Origin: Perognathus longimembris pacificus
Lineage: Eukaryota > Chordata > Mammalia > Rodentia > Heteromyidae
Reading direction: 5' to 3'
Assembly (NCBI RefSeq): GCF_023159225.1
Contig: NC_063171.1
Span: forward strand, 35,185,378-35,249,377
DNA length: 64,000 nt
Of this stretch, positions 22,441 to 32,660 are shown one piece after another. A program made the position numbers and the translations under genes. The notes under the pieces are model-generated. The model was not told the DNA's origin, made no database searches, and worked only from the letters and a program-made list of their open reading frames with translations. Position 1 is the first letter of the stretch; the number at the start of each line of letters is the position of its first letter.

Positions 22441-23480
22441 ACAAATGCATCAAGTGCCAGCTTGTGTTTCCTCTTCTCCCAGCATTATGCTTTCCATTAT
22501 CTGGGGGAACCTGGAAAAGCCTCTTTATAATTGTAAAGAATGTAACTTACACATTCATTAAAAGAATAAAGTTACAATGCCACATAAAACAATTGTTTTC
22601 CTTCTTTGACATTCCTAAATAAAAGGAGAGACGAAGCTCCAGGAACTTTGTATTAATTTAATAAGAACAAACACTGGCAAAGTCTATAGAAGCTAGAAAA
22701 TAATAGCTTTCTTTTAGGAGACACTCCAGTATCCAGATAGCATATTCTGAGGAAGGAGGCAAACCTATGAAGATATTTCTACCCACTTATTTTGCTTTTC
22801 TGAAAGTCTACTCAAAATCCAGTCCTTTCCCATTAAAGGTCTTGTTCTGATCCTTGGGTAAGCCTGATAAGTCTAAGAGGAAATCAGGAAGTTATCAAAA
22901 TAACTCAAAGGGTTTAGGGGAGAGTAATGGTTTGGTTATTCAAGACACTAAGACAAATACAGTTGAAACTTTTAAAGTCAATCTCCTTAATGTGCAGTGA
23001 TAAACCAAGAATATCAGAATGGAAAGGTCTGAACCCCTTCCCCATCCATTCTACACTCTTCCTCAGCACCCACATTTTTCTAATAATATCAGGAGGTGTA
23101 TAGTTACCCAAGTAAAGTGTCACCCTAGGTAGTAGTCTGGTCAGGATGTTGTTCTACTGATTCTTACACCAGTGCTGACTCTATTTTTCATACAATTTAG
23201 AGTCACCATAGCTTCATGAATGGCTCAAGGAAGGCTGTGCCTCAATTATCTCAACCAATGTCTTGATTGAATCAAAATTAAGATTCTCAGTTTATCTGAA
23301 ACTGTTTCTCGTTTTTCTATATTTTATTAGCATGTTATAGAAAAGCAAAAAAGCAACATAAATCACCTCCTCTCAATTTTCCATATGAGAACAACTCTTT
23401 GAAGGGGAAAAATTATAGTGAGAGAGAAGAAAAGTAGGCAGCAAAACTAATGACTGGGTCACATAGGATTAAAAATCAAA
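22441..23480. other. Intron sequence, nothing recognised
   Basis: About 1 kb without a repeat that I can name. Confidence 0.5.
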
Positions 23481-23481
23481 A

Positions 23482-23717
23482 TTGGTTTCATCCAGGGCTG
23501 GGAATATGGCCTAGTGGCAAGGGTGCTTGCCTTGCATACATGAAGCCCTGAGTTCGATTCCCCAACACCACATATATAGAAAACGGCCAGAAGTGGCGCT
23601 GTGGCTCAAGTGGCAGAGTGTTAGCCTTGAGCAAAAAGAAGCCAGGGACAGTGCTCAGGCCCTGAGTCCAAGTCCAGGACTGGCAAAAAAAAAAAAAAAA
23701 AAATTTGGTTTCATCCA
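23482..23717 (+). mobile_element. IDL-Geo SINE, sense, with 13-bp target duplication
   Basis: The element is 23495-23704: GGGCTGGGAATATGGCCTAG at the 5' end, ID-like B box GAGTTCGATTCCCC, Geo half from about 23584, and an A18 tail. TTGGTTTCATCCA is repeated at 23482-23494 and 23705-23717. The ORFs overlapping it are SINE translations. Confidence 0.95.
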
Positions 23718-24683
23718 TAGGTAGTTACTGACTTAATAGTAACTTCTACCAAACTTATTTTAATAACTTCAGAAAGCTTACATAACTCCAAGCTACACCT
23801 GAAGCTAGTCTTCTTCCTTCCACTCCTCCCTCCCTTTCTACCTTCCTGCTTTCCTGAAATAAGCACTTGAGATTAAGTCCAGGGAGACCACACCTCACTA
23901 GCTCCACAACTTCAAAGGAACAGGACAAAATTCATGAGTGGGCAGCAGTGTCTGGTGGAATAGATATGCAGAACCAACTGCTTGCCATTTTAACACACCC
24001 CAATTGTGCACACATACATGTTAAACTCTTGTCTCTTAATCCTTATCCCATTCATACCTACCAACAACAACCATGGCACTTATGAACCTTTTAGGGGTTC
24101 TCTGAACTCAAGTTGGTTAACCAGCCCTTTGAGTGCTCTCTTCACTCCTCTCTTCTCTTTCTTGAGAAATTCCTTACTCCAAGGCACTTTTAAAGGTGAG
24201 ATAGAGTAGATAACTTGAAGGAAGGCTTTGCTTCATATACCAGAAGGTATTGATATGAGAATGTATGTATGAAGCTCCATTCATGGGGAGTTTCACTAAC
24301 CAGGAACATCCTTGCACCCATGAAGGGACCAATCCTTCCCAGCCCAGGACTTAGTATGGAGAGAGACTGAGACAGGCTTGTTCCTGGGGGAAACGGTGGG
24401 TATCCCTGAGGGATGACTTTGGTTGTAAAATGATTGATGGCCTTGACTTTCCAACATCAACACTGCTATCTAAGTAACTTTCCCCTTCCTTCCTTCTCTC
24501 CTGGACTCAGAGGCAGTCCTGCCCTGCATCCTGACAGCTAGCCCAGTGTTACCTAGGCTCTCCCCATTTTCTCCCACAGGCATTTAATACTGTCTTGGCA
24601 CTTGCTTCTCAGAAAGTGAGAAAGGAAAGAAACAGGAAAGTTTCTCACATGCTTCATTTTTTATTCTCAGAAGTTTCCTAGTC
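23718..24683. other. Intron sequence, nothing recognised
   Basis: No gene or repeat identified. Confidence 0.5.
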
Positions 24684-24870
24684 AAGCTGGGCTTGATGGC
24701 TCATGCCTGATAACCCAGCTATTTGGGAGGTGTAAATAGGAGGCCAGTACCAAGAAAAAGCCTACAATCCTAGTTAAAGCAAAAAGAGAGCTGAGGTGAG
24801 TCTAACATGGTACAACATCTGCCTAGTAAGCATAGGGCCTTGAGATCAAACCCCAGAATCATTTTTCAAA
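24684..24870 (+). mobile_element. B1 half joined to an ID-type half (degenerate)
   Basis: GGGCTTGATGGCTCATGCCT and TATTTGGGAGG belong to B1. ACATGGTACAACATCTGCCT and GAGATCAAACCCCAGAATC belong to an ID monomer. Order and spacing suggest a composite SINE or an adjacent pair. Confidence 0.6.
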
Positions 24871-24924
24871 AAGTTGCCTGGTTGATATGGGAAGGAAGTC
24901 CATTGATCTATTTAAGCAAGGAAC

Positions 24925-25015
24925 TGCTGGCTGTCATGGTGCATGCCTGTAATCCACTTCTGAAGAGGGATGAGGTGGGAAGATTTGGAGTGTGAGCTTC
25001 ACTTTGAAAAAGAGA
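24925..25015 (+). mobile_element. B1-type SINE fragment
   Basis: GGCTGTCATGGTGCATGCCT and TGTAATCCACTTCTGAAG, then an A-rich end. Confidence 0.6.
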
Positions 25016-25027
25016 AAGAAGCTTCTA

Positions 25028-25272
25028 CATAATGCTTTCTTTTTTTTTTTTTTTTTTTTTTTTTGGCCAGTCCTGGGCTTTGGACTCAGGGCCTGAGCAC
25101 TGTCCCTGGCTTCTTTTTGCTCAAGGCTAGCACTCTGCCACTTGAGCCACAGTGCCGCTTCTGGCCATTTTCTGTATATGTGGTGCTGGGGAATCGAACC
25201 TAGGGCCTCGTGTATCCGAGGCAGGCACTCTTGCCACTAGGCTATATCCCCAGCCCCATAATGCTTTCTTTT
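25028..25272 (-). mobile_element. IDL-Geo SINE with 16-bp target duplication
   Basis: The element is about 25044-25256, minus strand. CATAATGCTTTCTTTT is repeated at 25028-25043 and 25257-25272. It combines an older right-half feature (TTTTTGCTCAAGG) with the younger left half (CTCGTGTATCCGAGGCAGGC). Confidence 0.95.
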
Positions 25273-25297
25273 AGATTATTATAATTGACTTCCATCT

Positions 25298-25372
25298 TAA
25301 AGATGAACACTGAGGCTCAGAGGGTAAGTTGTTTCCCTTCACAGTCACCTAGTTCAGTGATAAATAAGACCA
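25298..25372 (+). mobile_element. MIR fragment
   Basis: AAAGATGAACACTGAGGCTC and AGAGGGTAAGTTGTTTCCC followed by CACAGTCACCTAGTTCAGTG correspond to the MIR core. The GTAAGT here belongs to the MIR consensus and is not good evidence of an exon. Confidence 0.7.
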
Positions 25373-26432
25373 TCTCTTCTACCTCTAGTCCTTATGATCT
25401 GTTCGTTACGCTAAGTCATGAAATCAAAGACTTTCACTCCATACTGTCAGGAAGCTTGGTGCTTTTAACAGAGGATGGAGATAAAAGGCGTATGTACCTT
25501 TGTAAGACCATTGAATGGAATAAGTACATCCTTGATATAGGACCTTCTCTTTCTTTTATCTACAGAGTACAAATGTCGTCCTCCATGGAAACTCATAGCT
25601 GTTTTGTCATTGTGAAAGCTCCCGACAGAGAATACCATGTGAAAACTGGTTCAGAAGTAGATCTGCCGAGAACAGAGCCAACCAAAGAAAACAGTCATGA
25701 ATAATCATTACAGTGGCCCTCCCTTCTTTTTGGAAGCAGGAAATGGATCTGACATCTTTGGAGCTCTCCCTTAGGAATCCAAAAATGGACAAAGGAATTA
25801 TCCTTACATTTATTTACCATCCCTACTGCAAATCATCAGTAAGTGCATCCCCAAGTCTGCAAATTTCACAATTATTCATGCAGCATTATCTATGCACTTA
25901 CAGCAATGCTGACTTTTTTTTGTAAATGTAAAAATAAAATGAAGAACTTTGTAAAGGCTATATAAATTCAGCTTGATAAATTATTATGCTTCTAGGTTGA
26001 AGGGGATTAGACTGAAAATAAAACTATCTCCCACTTTCAGATAGAACTTGTGGCTACAAGACAATGCATTTCAAAACTGAAATGCTAATAATAGTCCTCA
26101 CACAATGATGTCTCATCCCAGCAGTAACTATCAGGAAATAAAGACTAAGAAAAAGTATATGGTAGAAAGAAGACTATACTCATTTTAAGTCAGAGATTCA
26201 CATTCTGGCCCTGTGGGTAACTCTCTGCATGTTCTAGGCTCAGTCATGGGACATTTCTCATCCTCTACTGCCATATCTAACCATATCAAGGTAAGGCCAA
26301 ATCATTTCTACTTTTCGCAGTTACATACAGAGAGAGGTCTATATTTCCTTAGTAATTAACATGATTTCTTGGGTGGGATTTTTTTTGTAGTATGATGCTG
26401 CTATGATAGGGTATAAGTTCAAAGTTCAAGAT
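25373..26432. other. Intron sequence with one 139-residue open frame of unknown meaning
   Basis: A plus-strand frame at 25285-25704 starts inside a MIR and has no recognisable domain. An AATAAA-containing AT-rich stretch follows at about 25930. I do not annotate it as a gene. A possible second MIR trace lies near 26190-26280. Confidence 0.45.
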
Positions 26433-26680
26433 CCTGGATTTTTTTTTTTAACCTTCCTGGCACAGGGGTTTGAACTCGGGGCCAGGCACTTGCTAATAAA
26501 CTAGCACTCTTACTACTAATCTTTACTTTCAATACTGTTTTTCCCACTGGTAGTTTTAGGAAGTGAGACTCTAGTCTCTCTTCCTACCTGTGATGTCCCT
26601 AAGCCATGGTCCAAATACTTTGGGCTTCCTGTTGTTGCTAGGATCACAGGCACACACTACCACAGCTAGTCTTTTACTAT
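26433..26680 (-). mobile_element. Degenerate B1-Geo/ID composite SINE, minus strand
   Basis: A T-tract is followed by CACAGGGGTTTGAACTCGGG, and the element ends GGATCACAGGCACACACTAC. The middle is strongly diverged. Confidence 0.55.
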
Positions 26681-26854
26681 TGAGATAAGGGTCTCACTTT
26701 ACTACTATGACTAGCTCTGCATTGAGAAGATGTCTTTCAAGCTTTTCTGCCTAGGTTGGACTTGAAACATCTTCCTTTTGTTCTCAGCACTCAGCTGATC
26801 TTGGATCTACTAATTAAGCATTAGTTACCTTAAGGAGTATAAAGCAGTGACACA

Positions 26855-26906
26855 CAAATATACATACACATACACATACACACATACACACACACACACA
26901 CACACA
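26855..26906. repeat. (CA)n / (TACACA)n microsatellite
   Basis: CATACA-type units passing into pure (CA)n. Confidence 0.9.
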
Positions 26907-27176
26907 GCAATATGGTAAGAGAAAGAAACTATCTAGTATTTGCAAAAGATAGGCTAGTTTGAATCCTGACTTTGCCACCAGTAGGAGTTGAGATCCTTGG
27001 CAAATCTATTTTGTGGGATGTGTAAGAACTGAATAAATGCAAAGTGCACCAAACAAGGCTAGAAATTAGCAGCTTAGTAACTGCTCTAATATTATCACCC
27101 TCATATGTAATTACTGCTGTCAATTTGTTCCCTCTCTACTTCTATCTTCCTAAGCAGATAAAATAAGACTTTAGGA

Positions 27177-27294
27177 AGCTAGGCATGGTGTTACACACTT
27201 GCAATCCTAACATTTGGGAGGCTGAGGCAGGAAGGTTCTGTGTTCAAGTATAGCTGAGGCTACACAGTAAGATCCTGTCTTAAAAATATCAAAG
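27177..27294 (+). mobile_element. B1-type SINE
   Basis: CTAGGCATGGTGTTACACAC, TTTGGGAGGCTGAGGCAGG, and AAGATCCTGTCTTAAAAAT at the end. Confidence 0.85.
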
Positions 27295-27382
27295 GCCATT
27301 TTTTTTTTAGAAAAGATATATTCCTTGCCCTGCAAAAGCTTGCAAGTTGTTGGAGAAAGAGATAAATAACTCTTAATGTGGG

Positions 27383-27470
27383 GGTGCGGGCAGTGTTCAG
27401 AGGTATAGTAAGTGCTTGTCATGAGTGAGGCTCTGGAATTCAATCTCCAGCATAAAGAAAGAAAAAACCT
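27383..27470 (+). mobile_element. ID-type SINE monomer
   Basis: AGAGGTATAGTAAGTGCTTG and GGAATTCAATCTCCAGCAT, then an A/G-rich tail. Confidence 0.6.
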
Positions 27471-27540
27471 TTATGACATTTTCTAAGAGCTTTAATAGAC
27501 CCGCCATATGTATGTAGTACCATTAGAAAAAGTTAATTGT

Positions 27541-27662
27541 TGCCAGGCATGTTGGCTCATGCCTGAAATCCCGGGACACAGGAAGCTGAGTGAAGAGGAT
27601 CACAAGGTGAGACCAGCCTGGGCTACACAGAAAGACTAATTCAAACAAAAACAAAACAATTT
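27541..27662 (+). mobile_element. B1-type SINE
   Basis: GCCAGGCATGTTGGCTCATG, GACCAGCCTGGGCTACACAG, and a tail of (CAAAA)n. Confidence 0.85.
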
Positions 27663-28091
27663 TTAAAAATTCTACAAAGTGTCCATATTTAATATTTCTA
27701 AGTATCTGCATCCAGTTCCTAAAACATGGTAGCTACTTAAGATTTGTTAATGGGAATGACAGAGTATTTCTAGAATATCACCTAGGGGATCTCAACTAAG
27801 TTACTACTTTACAAGAGAAATCACATGAAATGGAGGGCCTCTTAGGAAAAAAAAATCATCAGATAAAGCTCAAGACTAATATTTCTTACTCAGGATTCCA
27901 CTCCTCAATAATGGTGTCACACCATTTTATGTGACTCAAAAATCACAATAATCATTACATACACAGAAATTTTAACTACTTAGGTCTAGTTGAGAGTTGA
28001 AGAAAATGTTCAGTTTGACAGATATCAAAGCAAAACTAATTGTCTTTGTAAGTGGGTTCATGCTACAAATTTAACCTGAGATACGGAAGGA

Positions 28092-28948
28092 ATTTTTTTT
28101 TTCTTATTTAGTGTCAAAGTGACATACAAAGAGGTTACAGCTTCATACGTTAGGCCTTGGGTACATTTCTTGTACTGTTTGTTACCTCCTCCCTCATTCC
28201 CCCCTCCCCCCTCCCCCTTTCCCTCTTCCCTCATGAGTTGTTCCACTGGTTTACACCAAATGGTTTCGCAAGTATTGCTTTTGGAGTCGTTTGTCTTTTT
28301 ATCCTTTGTCTCTCGATTGTGATATTCTCTTTCATTTCCCTAGTTCTAATACCAGTATATACAGTATCCAGTGTACTCAGATGAGATACAGTGATAGTGC
28401 AGGTACAACCACAGGAAGGAGATACAAGAGGATCATCAACAATAGAAGCTATGGTTTCACATTGCATGTTCAAAGTAATTACAACTGTGATATAACAGTC
28501 ATTTCCGTAACATGGAGTTCATTTCACTTAGCATCATCTTATGCGTTCATAAAGGCATAGCTATTAGGCTCTTGTGATCCTCTGCTGTGACTAGCCTAAA
28601 CCTGTGCTAATTATTCCCTATGAGGGAGACCATAGAGTCCATGTTTCTTTGGGTCTGGCTCACTTCACTTAGTATAATTTTTTCCAAGTCCTTTCTTTTC
28701 CTTATGAATGGGGCAATGTCATTCTTTCTGATAGAGGCATAAAATTCCATTGTGTATATGTACCACATTTTCCTGATCCATTCATCTACTGAGGGGCATC
28801 TGGGTTGGTTCCATATTTTAGCTATGACAAATTGTGCTGCAATGAACACTGTTGTGCTGGTGGCTTTAGTGTGTTCTTGTTTGTGGTCTTTTGGGTAGAT
28901 GCCCAAAAGTGGGGCTGCTGGGTCATAGGGGAACTCTATGTTTAGACA
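28092..28948 (-). mobile_element. L1 3' end (subfamily A), minus strand
   Basis: Reverse complement of an L1 3' UTR with a pyrimidine tract at about 28190-28228, then the ORF2 C-terminal end (frame reading PRCPSVDEWIRKMWYIYTME, finishing SLIGNN). Same subfamily as 7128-7845. 5'-truncated at about 28948. Frames overlapping it on either strand are element sequence. Confidence 0.92.
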
Positions 28949-29018
28949 GAAGGAATTTGTGATTCATTATTTGCTGGCATCAGTTCAAGAGAGCATTTTA
29001 GACACTTGTAAATAAAAC

Positions 29019-29565
29019 CACAAGTGTAGGGGATGGCTATACCTTTAAGACCTGGGACTGCTGGCTGCCAGCCAGTCCCACCTCCTTCCAGGTCCGAAAC
29101 CGGAAGAGGCAGCCAAACCAGCCCCGCCTCTCGTCTGTGAGCACATGTGCCACCATGGCGCTGGCTGAGCCAGGAGGCCGAGCCAAGAGGCCGGGCCTCT
29201 GTGGGAAGTTCCGTGACATCACCGTGATGGACAGTTCATTAGCCAATCGTTAATACCCAGTTAGTCCCTCCTCTTCCTGCCACCATTACTGTTATATAAA
29301 CCCCTCCCTTGAATAAAGTCTTTGGAAGTCGGTAGTCCATCAGATGGCTCCCCCGAAATCTCCGTGTCCAGTGTCTGCTCTTAAACGTAAGGGAGGCTGG
29401 GGACGCGGGGGGTTTTGGCAGCCCTATCCCATCTCAGCTTAGCCCCAACCGGGACACGCTCTGCCCTCCCACTGGCGGGAGTAGCGCGCAGAGCCGAGTG
29501 TCCCCCACAATTATAGGCTTGGCATCTCCCCAAAGGAGACATGGAAATTTAGCCCGACACACAAG
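29019..29565 (+). mobile_element. Solo LTR of a class-II-type endogenous retrovirus with 6-bp target duplication
   Basis: The 535-bp LTR at 29025-29559 begins TGTAGGGG and ends CCCGACA, flanked by perfect CACAAG duplications at 29019-29024 and 29560-29565. A TATA box (TATATAAA, 29293-29300) precedes an AATAAA signal (29312-29317) by only 12 bp. This places U3/R at about that position and leaves about 240 bp of CpG-rich R/U5. It shares GAGCACATGTGC, a GTAAGG motif and the 3' terminal region with the LTR at 11162-11746. No internal viral genes remain. It is antisense to NOS1AP. Confidence 0.9.
29293..29317 (+). promoter_or_regulatory. LTR core promoter and polyadenylation signal
   Basis: TATATAAA at 29293-29300 and AATAAA at 29312-29317 in the solo LTR. 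This is the compact TATA/poly(A) arrangement usual for class II LTRs. If active, transcription would run rightward, antisense to NOS1AP. Confidence 0.6.
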
Positions 29566-31383
29566 GGTGGGTTTTTACATCTCAATAAGGTGATTATAAC
29601 ATGCTTGGCTACTGCCTACAATAGTATAACACATCTGAAGATCAGAGGGATCTGAACTAGTCCTATTACTGCAATCTAAATTAGCAATTTCAGTGGCAGC
29701 CTTTCTGTGTTGGGGAAATGCTCTCATCCTTTATTTTTCTTTCTGTTTGTTTTTTTTTTAACTGACAGATTGACAGGAGAAGAGAAAGGGAAGAGGATAT
29801 GATCATCAAAAGTAATGAATACTTTTACTATCCTCAATGGCTTAGTACTTATTTCTTCCTGATTTGACAGCATCACACAAAAGTAACCATTGAAAATTAA
29901 GTAATTATTGAAAACATCCAATATGTTATCAGGTGTCCAGGAAATTACTGGGCTCACAAAGATGGCCACTGATGTTAGTAAGTTCACTGAGAGGCAGAAG
30001 CATCTGTAAACACACTTTTCTCCTCAGCCAGGAAGTACTCCATCACTGGCCATGATGATCTAAGAAGAGAGAAGCAGCCTAATGGCTGCTCTGGGAGGTG
30101 TGTGACCTGGCAGTGTCTCTTTCTGGACTAAGAGATTGGAAGAAAATGACAAAGTAACCTATTCAGCATTGTCAGCTTGCCTTCTCTACAGCCTAATGGG
30201 TTCTCAAAGATCTGAATTCATACAGGTGGCCTGTGTTTACACATAACCATTAAAAACACCATTTCAGAGCTGATACAGAATTTTTGAGATGAAAAAGTTA
30301 AAGTGATTACCCAGTTCAACTTTTCCATTTATAGCTGAAGCTCTGAGAGGCAAAAAGAATTGCTCAGAGCATACAGCCAAGAAGGGATGGAGCCATACTC
30401 AGAAGTCAGGTCTTCTTATCACAGCCAAGGACTTCTTCCAGCATGTCACACTGACCCAGTGAAAATCAGCATACTGAAGTCAATATTGTTACCAACTGGG
30501 ATAGCAGTTACTAATTAGTAAGGATGTCAGGCTGCACATGGTCCTGCTGCGTATGGCTGAACTTAAGCCATGTTGTTGTCATGATTATGGTTACCTGGCC
30601 AGAGCTTTAGGCTTTAACCTAATGATGATGGTCATCAGTGTCATCTGCTCACTTGGAGGAAATGGTATTTTTCCTCAGAGGAAATGGTACTTTTATATCA
30701 TGGCATATCTACTGTCATCCTTCCCAACTCTATAGCAGAGAAAGAGTATGTGTGCGAGTGTGGTGGGAACATCGCAGATACCCGGGGGCTGTCACATGAG
30801 AACAAGATGACAAAAAAGCTGATTGCTGTTAATGTGCATTCATCTATCAGTGGCAGTAGAATATGCACACTATAATTAAAGGCATTATCCAAATCAGAGC
30901 CACAGTCCTGAAACAGATACACCAGGCGTGGGTGGTGAGTAGAGGAAATAAGAGAGAAGACTCCTCTTTCCCAGCCTGGCATTGAAAAAAATCAGATATA
31001 GGACATACCTGCTAGATCACCTCCTTTAGACCAGCAGAGGAGCAAACATTGTCCATGGATTTTCAAAGTAAGTCACAAGATCCCTTGGACATCCTCAGAG
31101 GCATGTTCAAATTTAGCTTTTCTGTATTTGGATGAAGGGAAATGGATGGCCTCTCTCCCAGGTGATACCCCAACAGGGTGCTGCTCTTATACGGTAAGCA
31201 ATCTAACCTGTCTTCCCATGTGAAGAGTGGGGGGATAGCACCACATATAGTGCAGGACCCATGAAAGAGATGGGAAATAAGACTGTTCTTAAAGGACAAA
31301 ATCATGAATTCACCCACCAGTAGAAAACATAAGACATATACTGTGTTACCCAAGAGGAACAAAATATATGACACTTTTTTTTC
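29566..31383. other. Intron sequence, mostly unrecognised
   Basis: Contains one MIR fragment (30295-30420). No gene recognised. Confidence 0.5.
30295..30420 (+). mobile_element. MIR fragment
   Basis: TTTATAGCTGAAGCTCTGAG, AGAGGCAAAAAGAATTGCTC, then CATACAGCCAAGAAGGGATG and AGTCAGGTCTTCTTA follow the MIR consensus order. Confidence 0.7.
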
Positions 31384-32660
31384 CCCATTCATCCATTGAG
31401 GAGCATCTGGGCTGATTCTTCACCTGGACTATGGTGAATAGTGCTGCAACAAGCATGGTTGTGCTTGTGTCTTTCTATCTCCTAGTTTGTAATCTTTTGG
31501 GGAAATGTCTAGGAATGGAACTGCTGGGTGCTTTCCTGAGTGATTGAACAAGTTTACATCCCATCAACACTGTATAGGGTTCCCTTTTGGCTGCATCCTT
31601 GCCAGCATCTCTTAAAGTTTTGTTTTTTATAATGGCCATTCTAACTGAGGTGAGGTGGAAGCTCAATGTTGTTTCGATTTGCATTTCCTTTATGGCCAGA
31701 GATGTTGAACATTTCTTCATGTGTCTATTGGCCATTTTTATATTTTCTTCTAAGAAGACTCTCTTTAGCTAATTAGCCCATTTATTAATTGGGCTTTTTT
31801 TGAGAATTTAATTTTTTAAGTCCTCTATATATTCTGGATATGATGTGTGGATCAAGATGTGACATATACAAAATGATATTTTACTCACTTGTTAGAATAA
31901 ATGCTATTGTAAGTTAAAAAAAAAGAATAAATGCTATTGTACCATTTGTAAAGAAATGCAAAGACCTGGAAAAAAAATTAAGTGAAGTAAGTCAGGCCCA
32001 GAGAGAAAAAAGACACATGTTTTCCTTTATATGTGGAAGTTAGATTCAGCTTATAAACTCCTAAGTAAATATGGTGGGTGGTATGCAAGTGTATACAAAT
32101 GGTAGATTCAAGGGAGATCTCAAATAGTATAATTCATTAGGAAGCCAAAATCAAACACCAGGAAGTGTGTACTCAAAAGGGTTGAGGTGGGGCCAAGGGG
32201 AAAAGGGTAGATTAATGAAGAAGAAAAGGGGAGAAGAATGCAGTTAAGAATCTAATGTATATCCTACAAAATTAAAAAGAGTGAGGGAGGGGCTGGGAAT
32301 ATGGCCTAGTGGTAGAGTGCCTTGCCTCATATACATGAAGCCCTGGGTTCGATTCCTCAGTACCACATATACAGAAGAAAAAAAAAACACCAAAAAACAG
32401 AAGTGGCTCTGTGGCTCAAGTGATAGAGTGCTAGCCTTGAGGGGAAAAAATGCCAGGAACAGTGCTCAGGCCCTGAGTTCAAGCCCCCAGGACTGGCAAA
32501 AAAAAAAAAAAGAGTAAGGGAAAAAATGGGTATGAGAGGAGTGAGTGAGAATGTTGAAATGAGTAATATTGATCAAGATACATTGTATTCATAAACTGTT
32601 CTGTTAAATGGCAAGTCTTTTGAACAACTACTTAAAGATAATTTAAAAATCAGATATGAT
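31384..32660 (+). mobile_element. L1 3' end with a 5' inversion (twin priming), interrupted by an IDL-Geo SINE
   Basis: 31384 to about 31850 is ORF2 sequence in minus orientation (CATTCATCCATTGAGGAGCA ... ATATATTCTGGATATGATG). From about 31856 the continuing 3' part runs in plus orientation (TGTGACATATACAAAATGAT ... ACATGTTTTCCTTTATATGT) to about 32660. The two parts are adjacent in L1 coordinates, which is the twin-priming signature. An 18-bp phrase starting AGAATAAATGC is tandemly repeated (31894-31911, 31924-31941). The SINE at 32289-32510 splits the 3' UTR. Confidence 0.78.
32276..32523 (+). mobile_element. IDL-Geo SINE, sense, inside an L1 3' UTR
   Basis: The element is 32289 to about 32510: GGGGCTGGGAATATGGCCTA, GGTTCGATTCCTCAGTACC, and an A-rich insertion AAGAAAAAAAAAACACC between the halves. 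The tail is poly-A. Imperfect duplications AAAGAGTGAGGGA and AAAGAGTAAGGGA flank it. Confidence 0.92.

Noticed and set aside
25310..25335. GTAAGT after an open frame, suggesting an exon/donor pair
   Set aside because: The motif is part of the MIR consensus and lies on the strand opposite NOS1AP.
28119..28560. Group of plus-strand frames of 67-89 codons
   Set aside because: They are the reverse complement of an L1 3' UTR. The pyrimidine tract keeps frames open.
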